From Bacillota bacterium (GTDB taxonomy: Bacteria > Bacillota > Clostridia > Lachnospirales > Lachnospiraceae): a DNA stretch of 53,593 nt. A program made the translations under genes and the position numbers. Numbering within the stretch: position 1 is the first letter of the stretch; every line of letters starts with the position of its first letter. Below, piece by piece: positions 48,990 through 53,593 of the stretch. Where the stretch lies: the NCBI GenBank assembly GCA_023439505.1, contig JAEXNR010000006.1:1-53593 (forward strand), in the 5' to 3' direction. Under the pieces are notes generated by a model. That model was not told the origin of the DNA. It was given only the letters and a program-made list of their open reading frames with translations, and made no database searches.

Positions 48990-51900
48990 ATGAAGGAAAT
49001 GATTAGAGAGGAAGCAACACAGGTTCCGCAGGGCCTATATGATCCCCGGTTTGAGCATGATAACTGTGGTATAGGCGCGATAGTTCATATGAAAGGTAAG
49101 AAGACCCATGAAACGGTGGAGAATGCCCTGAAAATTGTTGAGAATCTGGAACATCGTGCAGGTAAGGATGCCAATGGGCAGACGGGAGATGGTGTGGGAA
49201 TTCTCCTTCAGATATCACATAAGTTTTTTTCAAAGGTAACAAAGTCTCTGAAAATTGATCTTGGTGCAGATCGTGAATACGGTGTCGGAATGTTTTTCTT
49301 CCCTCAGGATGAATTGAGCCGTAATCAGGCAAAGAAGATGTTTGAGATCGTAGTTGAAAAAGAGGGACTGAAATTCCTTGGATGGAGAACTGTACCGAAT
49401 AAACCGGAGACCTTAGGTGACAGAGCAGTTGCCTGTATGCCATATATTATGCAGTGCTTTATCAAAAAGCCGGCGAATGTAAATAAAGGGCTTGATTTTG
49501 ACAGAAAGCTCTACATTATCAGAAGAATCTTTGAACAAAGCAACGACAATACCTATGTGGTTTCTTTATCCAGCCGTACCATCGTATATAAAGGTATGTT
49601 CCTGGTAAAACAGCTGCGTTTATTCTTTGAAGATTTACAGGATGTAAATTATGAAAGTGCGATTGCAATTGTGCATTCCCGTTTCTCAACCAACACCAAT
49701 CCCAGCTGGCAAAGAGCGCATCCGAACCGCCTGATTGTACACAATGGTGAGATTAATACCATTAGAGGGAATGCGGATAAGATGTTAGCCAGAGAAGAGA
49801 CCATGGAATCAGAGCATTTAAAAGGGGAACTTCATAAGGTGCTTCCTGTGGTCAATACAGAGGGATCTGACTCTGCGATGCTTGATAATACCCTGGAGTT
49901 TCTGGTAATGAGCGGCATGGATCTTCCGCTGGCTGTTATGATTACCATTCCGGAACCATGGAGCAATGCTTCCGCAATCTCAAGAGAGAAGAGGGATTTC
50001 TATCAGTATTATGCAACCATGATGGAACCCTGGGACGGTCCTGCGTCAATACTCTTTTCCGATGGCGATTTGATGGGGGCGGTACTTGACCGTAATGGTC
50101 TTCGTCCATCCCGTTACTATATTACGAAGGATGATCAGTTAATTCTTTCTTCTGAAGTCGGAGTACTTGATATCCCGGCGGACAAGATTCTGAAGAAAGA
50201 AAGACTTCGCCCCGGCAAGATGCTTCTTGTTGACACGGTGAAGGGATGTCTTATCGATGATGAAGATTTAAAAAACGATTATGCAGGCAAACAACCTTAC
50301 GGTGAATGGCTTGATACCAACCTTGTCAGACTGAAAGAGCTGCATATACCGAATAAGAAGGTATTACAATACAGCGATGAGGAACTGGCCAAGTTACAGA
50401 AGGCTTTTGGATATTCCTATGAAGATTACCGTACCACCATTCTTCCTATGGCTACCGGCGGACAGGAACCCGTAGGTGCGATGGGTGTGGATTTACCGTT
50501 ACCGGTATTGTCAAAGAATAATCCGCCGTTATTTAATTATTTTAAACAGTTATTTGCACAGGTAACCAATCCCCCCATTGACTCTATCCGTGAGGAAATT
50601 GTAACCTCTACTTCCGTATATATCGGAGAGGATGGCAATCTATTAGAAGAGAAAGCGGAGAATTGTAAAGTACTGAAAGTAAATAATCCGATTTTAACCA
50701 GTACAGACTTACTCAAAATTAAATCCATGAAGATCAAAGGATTTAAGGTGGATGAGATCTCCATGCTGTATTATAAAAACACTTCTCTTGAGAAGGCAAT
50801 CGACCGTATGTGTATGGAAGCAGACAGATCCTATAAAGAGGGTGCCAACATCCTGATTCTGTCCGATCGTGGTGTGGATGAGAATCATGTTGCAATTCCT
50901 TCCCTGCTTGCCGTATCCGCACTGCAGCAGCACCTGGTACGTACCAAGAAGAGAACCGCGGTAGCAATGATTGTAGAAAGCGCGGAACCAAGAGATGTTC
51001 ATCACTTTGCCTGTCTGTTAGGATATGGCGCATGTGCGGTAAATCCCTACCTGGCACAGGATACCATCCGTCAGCTGATTAACTCCAATATGTTAGACAA
51101 GGACTACTATGCAGCTGTAGATGATTATAACAAAGCAGTATTAAAGGGGATTGTAAAAATTGCTTCCAAGATGGGTATCTCCACCATCCAATCCTATCAG
51201 GGCTCCAAGATTTTTGAAGCCATCGGTATCAGCAGAGAAGTGATTGACAAATACTTTACCGGAACCGTAAGCCGTGTTGGCGGTATCACAATCAAGGAAG
51301 TGGAGAAGCAGGTGGATAACCTTCATTCCCACGCATTTGATCCTCTGGGACTGGATCTTGATATGACCCTTGACAGCAATGGTTCCCATAAATTAAGAAG
51401 CGGAAAAGAAGAGCACCTTTATAATCCCAAGACCATTCATTTATTGCAGCAGTCAACCAGGACCGGCAATTATGAGATGTTTAAGGAATATTCCAGAGAA
51501 GTTAGTGCAGAGCAGGAAAAGGTTAATTTAAGAGGTCTGATGGATGTGAAATATCCGGAAGATGGCGGTATCTCCATAGATGAGGTAGAAAGTGTGGACT
51601 CCATTGTAAAACGGTTTAAGACCGGAGCCATGTCCTATGGTTCTATCTCTAAGGAAGCACATGAGACGATGGCGATTGCCATGAACCGTCTGGGTGGTAA
51701 GTCCAACAGCGGTGAAGGCGGCGAGAGCCTGGACCGTCTTACTATCGGAGAAGATGGACTCAATCGTTGCTCCGCAATTAAACAGGTGGCATCAGGAAGA
51801 TTTGGTGTGACTTCCGAATATCTGGTAAGCGCAAAAGAAATCCAGATCAAGATGGCACAGGGAGCAAAGCCCGGCGAAGGTGGTCAGCTGCCCGGTGAGA

Positions 51901-53549
51901 AGGTATATCCCTGGGTTGCAAAGACCAGACATTCTACTCCCGGTGTAGGTCTTATTTCTCCTCCTCCTCATCATGATATCTATTCCATTGAGGATTTGGC
52001 GCAATTGATCTTTGACTTAAAGAATGCGAATAAAGCCGCAAGAATCTCTGTGAAGCTGGTTTCCGAAGCAGGTGTTGGTACCATTGCCGCAGGTGTTGCT
52101 AAGGCAGGAGCGCAGGTTATCTTAATCTCAGGCTTTGACGGAGGCACCGGAGCGGCTCCAAGAACCTCTATCTATAATGCCGGACTGCCCTGGGAGCTGG
52201 GCCTGGCAGAGACACATCAGACCCTGATTATGAACGGACTCAGATCCAAAGTTGTTGTTGAAACCGACGGTAAGCTGATGACCGGCCGTGATGTATTGGT
52301 TGCAGCCCTGCTTGGTGCAGAGGAATACGGATTTGCCACAGCGCCACTGGTTACTATGGGTTGTGTCATGATGAGAGTATGTAATCTGGATACCTGTCCG
52401 GTAGGTGTGGCTACACAGAATCCGGAGCTTCGCAAGAAATTCAAAGGTAAGCCGGAGTATGTGGAGAACTTCATGAAATTTATCGCTGAGGAACTTCGTG
52501 AGCATATGGCAAAACTTGGTGTAAAGAACCTGGAAGAATTGATCGGCCGTACAGATCTCCTGAAAGTAAGGGATGATGTGAAGGTGGATGAGCGAGCAAC
52601 GCTTGTTAATCTGGATGCGATCCTGAATAATCCGTTTACCAAGGATGGGGAAAGTACCCACTTTGAACCGGAGCATAGTTATGATTTTGAACTGGAGAAA
52701 TCCGTTGATGAGAAATTCCTTCTTAAGAAATTTAAATTAACAGATAAGCATGGTCAGAAGGTAAAATTGCAGATCGGTAATACGGATAGAACCTTTGGCA
52801 CCATTCTTGGTTCTGAGATTACAAGAAAATACGGCACTACCTTGCCGGAGGATACTTATGCGATTGAGTGTCAGGGAAGCGGCGGACAAAGCTTTGGTGC
52901 ATTTATACCAAAGGGACTGACCATTGAGCTGGAAGGCGACAGCAATGACTACTTTGGAAAAGGATTATCCGGCGGAAAGCTGGTAGCATTCCCTCCAAAG
53001 GGAAGTACCTTTAAGGCAGAAGAGAACATTATTATCGGTAATGTTGCACTTTACGGTGCGACAAGCGGTAAAGCCTTTATTAACGGTGTGGCCGGAGAAC
53101 GTTTCTGTGTTCGTAATTCCGGAGCGTTGGCTGTTGTTGAAGGTGTCGGTGATCACGGTTGTGAATATATGACCGGCGGCCGTGTTGCCGTTCTTGGTAA
53201 GACAGGGAAAAACTTTGCGGCAGGCATGAGCGGTGGTATTGCATATGTCCTTGATGAAGAAAGTGATCTTTATAAGAAGCTGAACAAAGGAATGGTAGCA
53301 TTCGAGCCGGTAGCAGAGAAATATGATGTTATGGAATTAAAAGAGATGATCACAGAGCATGTGAAGTTCACCAATTCCGTAAGAGGAAAAGAAATTCTGG
53401 ATAACTTCAATGCATACTTACCGAAATTTAAAAAGATCATACCTCATGATTACAGACGTATGCTCCAGACCATTGTTCAGATGGAAGAAAAGGGTCTTAG
53501 CAGTGAGCAGGCACAAATAGAAGCATTTTATGCAAATACCAGAGGATAG
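48990..53549 (+). CDS. gltB: Glutamate synthase large subunit
   Basis: GOGAT alpha subunit of 1519 residues. The N-terminal Ntn-type glutaminase domain becomes active after removal of a 25-residue propeptide, exposing Cys26 (NCGIGAIVHMKG). The FMN-binding synthase domain (about 850-1200) shows RFKTGAMSYGSIS, KPGEGGQLPGEK and GLISPPPHHD. The 3Fe-4S cluster Cys residues are in CVMMRVCNLDTCPVG. The GXGXG repeat domain forms the C-terminus (about 1260-1500). It makes two glutamates from glutamine and 2-oxoglutarate together with GltD, whose gene starts 11 bases later. It closes the cycle with glnA. Confidence 0.97.
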   Translation: MKEMIREEATQVPQGLYDPRFEHDNCGIGAIVHMKGKKTHETVENALKIVENLEHRAGKDANGQTGDGVGILLQISHKFFSKVTKSLKIDLGADREYGVGMFFFPQDELSRNQAKKMFEIVVEKEGLKFLGWRTVPNKPETLGDRAVACMPYIMQCFIKKPANVNKGLDFDRKLYIIRRIFEQSNDNTYVVSLSSRTIVYKGMFLVKQLRLFFEDLQDVNYESAIAIVHSRFSTNTNPSWQRAHPNRLIVHNGEINTIRGNADKMLAREETMESEHLKGELHKVLPVVNTEGSDSAMLDNTLEFLVMSGMDLPLAVMITIPEPWSNASAISREKRDFYQYYATMMEPWDGPASILFSDGDLMGAVLDRNGLRPSRYYITKDDQLILSSEVGVLDIPADKILKKERLRPGKMLLVDTVKGCLIDDEDLKNDYAGKQPYGEWLDTNLVRLKELHIPNKKVLQYSDEELAKLQKAFGYSYEDYRTTILPMATGGQEPVGAMGVDLPLPVLSKNNPPLFNYFKQLFAQVTNPPIDSIREEIVTSTSVYIGEDGNLLEEKAENCKVLKVNNPILTSTDLLKIKSMKIKGFKVDEISMLYYKNTSLEKAIDRMCMEADRSYKEGANILILSDRGVDENHVAIPSLLAVSALQQHLVRTKKRTAVAMIVESAEPRDVHHFACLLGYGACAVNPYLAQDTIRQLINSNMLDKDYYAAVDDYNKAVLKGIVKIASKMGISTIQSYQGSKIFEAIGISREVIDKYFTGTVSRVGGITIKEVEKQVDNLHSHAFDPLGLDLDMTLDSNGSHKLRSGKEEHLYNPKTIHLLQQSTRTGNYEMFKEYSREVSAEQEKVNLRGLMDVKYPEDGGISIDEVESVDSIVKRFKTGAMSYGSISKEAHETMAIAMNRLGGKSNSGEGGESLDRLTIGEDGLNRCSAIKQVASGRFGVTSEYLVSAKEIQIKMAQGAKPGEGGQLPGEKVYPWVAKTRHSTPGVGLISPPPHHDIYSIEDLAQLIFDLKNANKAARISVKLVSEAGVGTIAAGVAKAGAQVILISGFDGGTGAAPRTSIYNAGLPWELGLAETHQTLIMNGLRSKVVVETDGKLMTGRDVLVAALLGAEEYGFATAPLVTMGCVMMRVCNLDTCPVGVATQNPELRKKFKGKPEYVENFMKFIAEELREHMAKLGVKNLEELIGRTDLLKVRDDVKVDERATLVNLDAILNNPFTKDGESTHFEPEHSYDFELEKSVDEKFLLKKFKLTDKHGQKVKLQIGNTDRTFGTILGSEITRKYGTTLPEDTYAIECQGSGGQSFGAFIPKGLTIELEGDSNDYFGKGLSGGKLVAFPPKGSTFKAEENIIIGNVALYGATSGKAFINGVAGERFCVRNSGALAVVEGVGDHGCEYMTGGRVAVLGKTGKNFAAGMSGGIAYVLDEESDLYKKLNKGMVAFEPVAEKYDVMELKEMITEHVKFTNSVRGKEILDNFNAYLPKFKKIIPHDYRRMLQTIVQMEEKGLSSEQAQIEAFYANTRG

Positions 53550-53560
53550 GAGGGATTATT

Positions 53561-53593
53561 ATGGGAAAGCCAACAGGATTTATGGAATATGAC
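53561..53593 (+). CDS. gltD: Glutamate synthase small subunit, N-terminal fragment
   Basis: Eleven codons are visible before the window ends: MGKPTGFMEYD, the usual N-terminus of GltD, the FAD/NADPH-binding beta subunit that feeds electrons to GltB. A GGAGGG site lies seven bases upstream. The gene is cut by the window edge, not broken. Order gltB-gltD with an 11-base gap is standard. Confidence 0.85.
   Translation, partial: MGKPTGFMEYD

Noticed and set aside
52128..52676. 182-codon minus-strand frame inside gltB
   Set aside because: Antisense shadow of a highly conserved coding region; no family resemblance or initiation site.
1..53593. CRISPR arrays, tRNA or rRNA genes, insertion sequences
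   Set aside because: No regularly spaced repeats, cloverleaf-like segments, rRNA-like blocks or transposase frames were recognised on either strand.

Overview
The window looks like a chromosomal segment of an anaerobic, low-to-mid GC Gram-positive bacterium, most likely a Lachnospiraceae-type clostridium. This is inferred from gene content: an LL-diaminopimelate aminotransferase (DapL), a glnA followed by an ANTAR regulator of NitR type, a sensory [FeFe]-hydrogenase, a 7TMR-DISM histidine kinase, an OadB-type sodium pump subunit and a BceRS-BceAB-type module. Strong Shine-Dalgarno sites and frequent GTG/TTG starts fit as well. No rRNA, tRNA, CRISPR array, insertion sequence or prophage was seen. 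Nearly every long open frame belongs to a recognisable family.

Left part (1-14902): a cell-wall sugar salvage cluster. It runs from an ABC sugar importer without its ATPase (binding protein and two permeases) through anmK, a double-GNAT acetyltransferase like GlmA, a PIG-L deacetylase, nagZ, a murK-like BadF kinase and a DUF1343 exo-muramidase (NamZ). A MurR/RpiR-type regulator is encoded in the opposite direction. A ROK kinase, a GH4 phospho-glycosidase and a D-lactate dehydrogenase follow. No murQ etherase is present in the window. The nagZ-murK gap can fold into two stacked hairpins plus a perfect 9-bp loop-to-downstream pairing, which makes it a candidate structured mRNA element.

Middle part (14903-35181): an H2-sensing cassette (2Fe-2S ferredoxin, group-C [FeFe]-hydrogenase with PAS, SpoIIE-type phosphatase); an orphan membrane-anchored sugar-binding protein; prfC; and a 7TMR-DISM kinase with a SARP-like response regulator. 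Directly downstream is a tiny phage-tail-collar-domain gene whose promoter carries 11-bp-phased heptamer repeats, as expected for a SARP-type activator. On the minus strand follow a BceAB-like transporter and an intramembrane-sensing two-component system. Then come a three-gene membrane protein/winged-helix/duplicated-domain operon with a palindromic operator, an Lrp regulator, OadB with a 39-residue upstream membrane microprotein, and a divergent LysR regulator with three matching half-sites.

Right part (35182-53593): ppx-ppk polyphosphate genes; a YcgR-like PilZ protein; glnA with a long leader and nitR; dapF and dapL; copZ and csoR with a CsoR-type operator; an S66 carboxypeptidase; a single-domain PilZ protein; an orphan FliK-like protein; and gltB with the first codons of gltD. 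Nitrogen assimilation (glnA, nitR, gltBD) and meso-diaminopimelate synthesis dominate. The gltB upstream region has a consensus promoter directly followed by a terminator-like hairpin, suggesting a start-proximal attenuator or a small RNA.

Best candidates for something undescribed: the pseudoknot-like RNA at 8172-8282, the SARP-type promoter plus triplicated Shine-Dalgarno leader in front of the solo tail-collar gene, and the gltB start-proximal hairpin.
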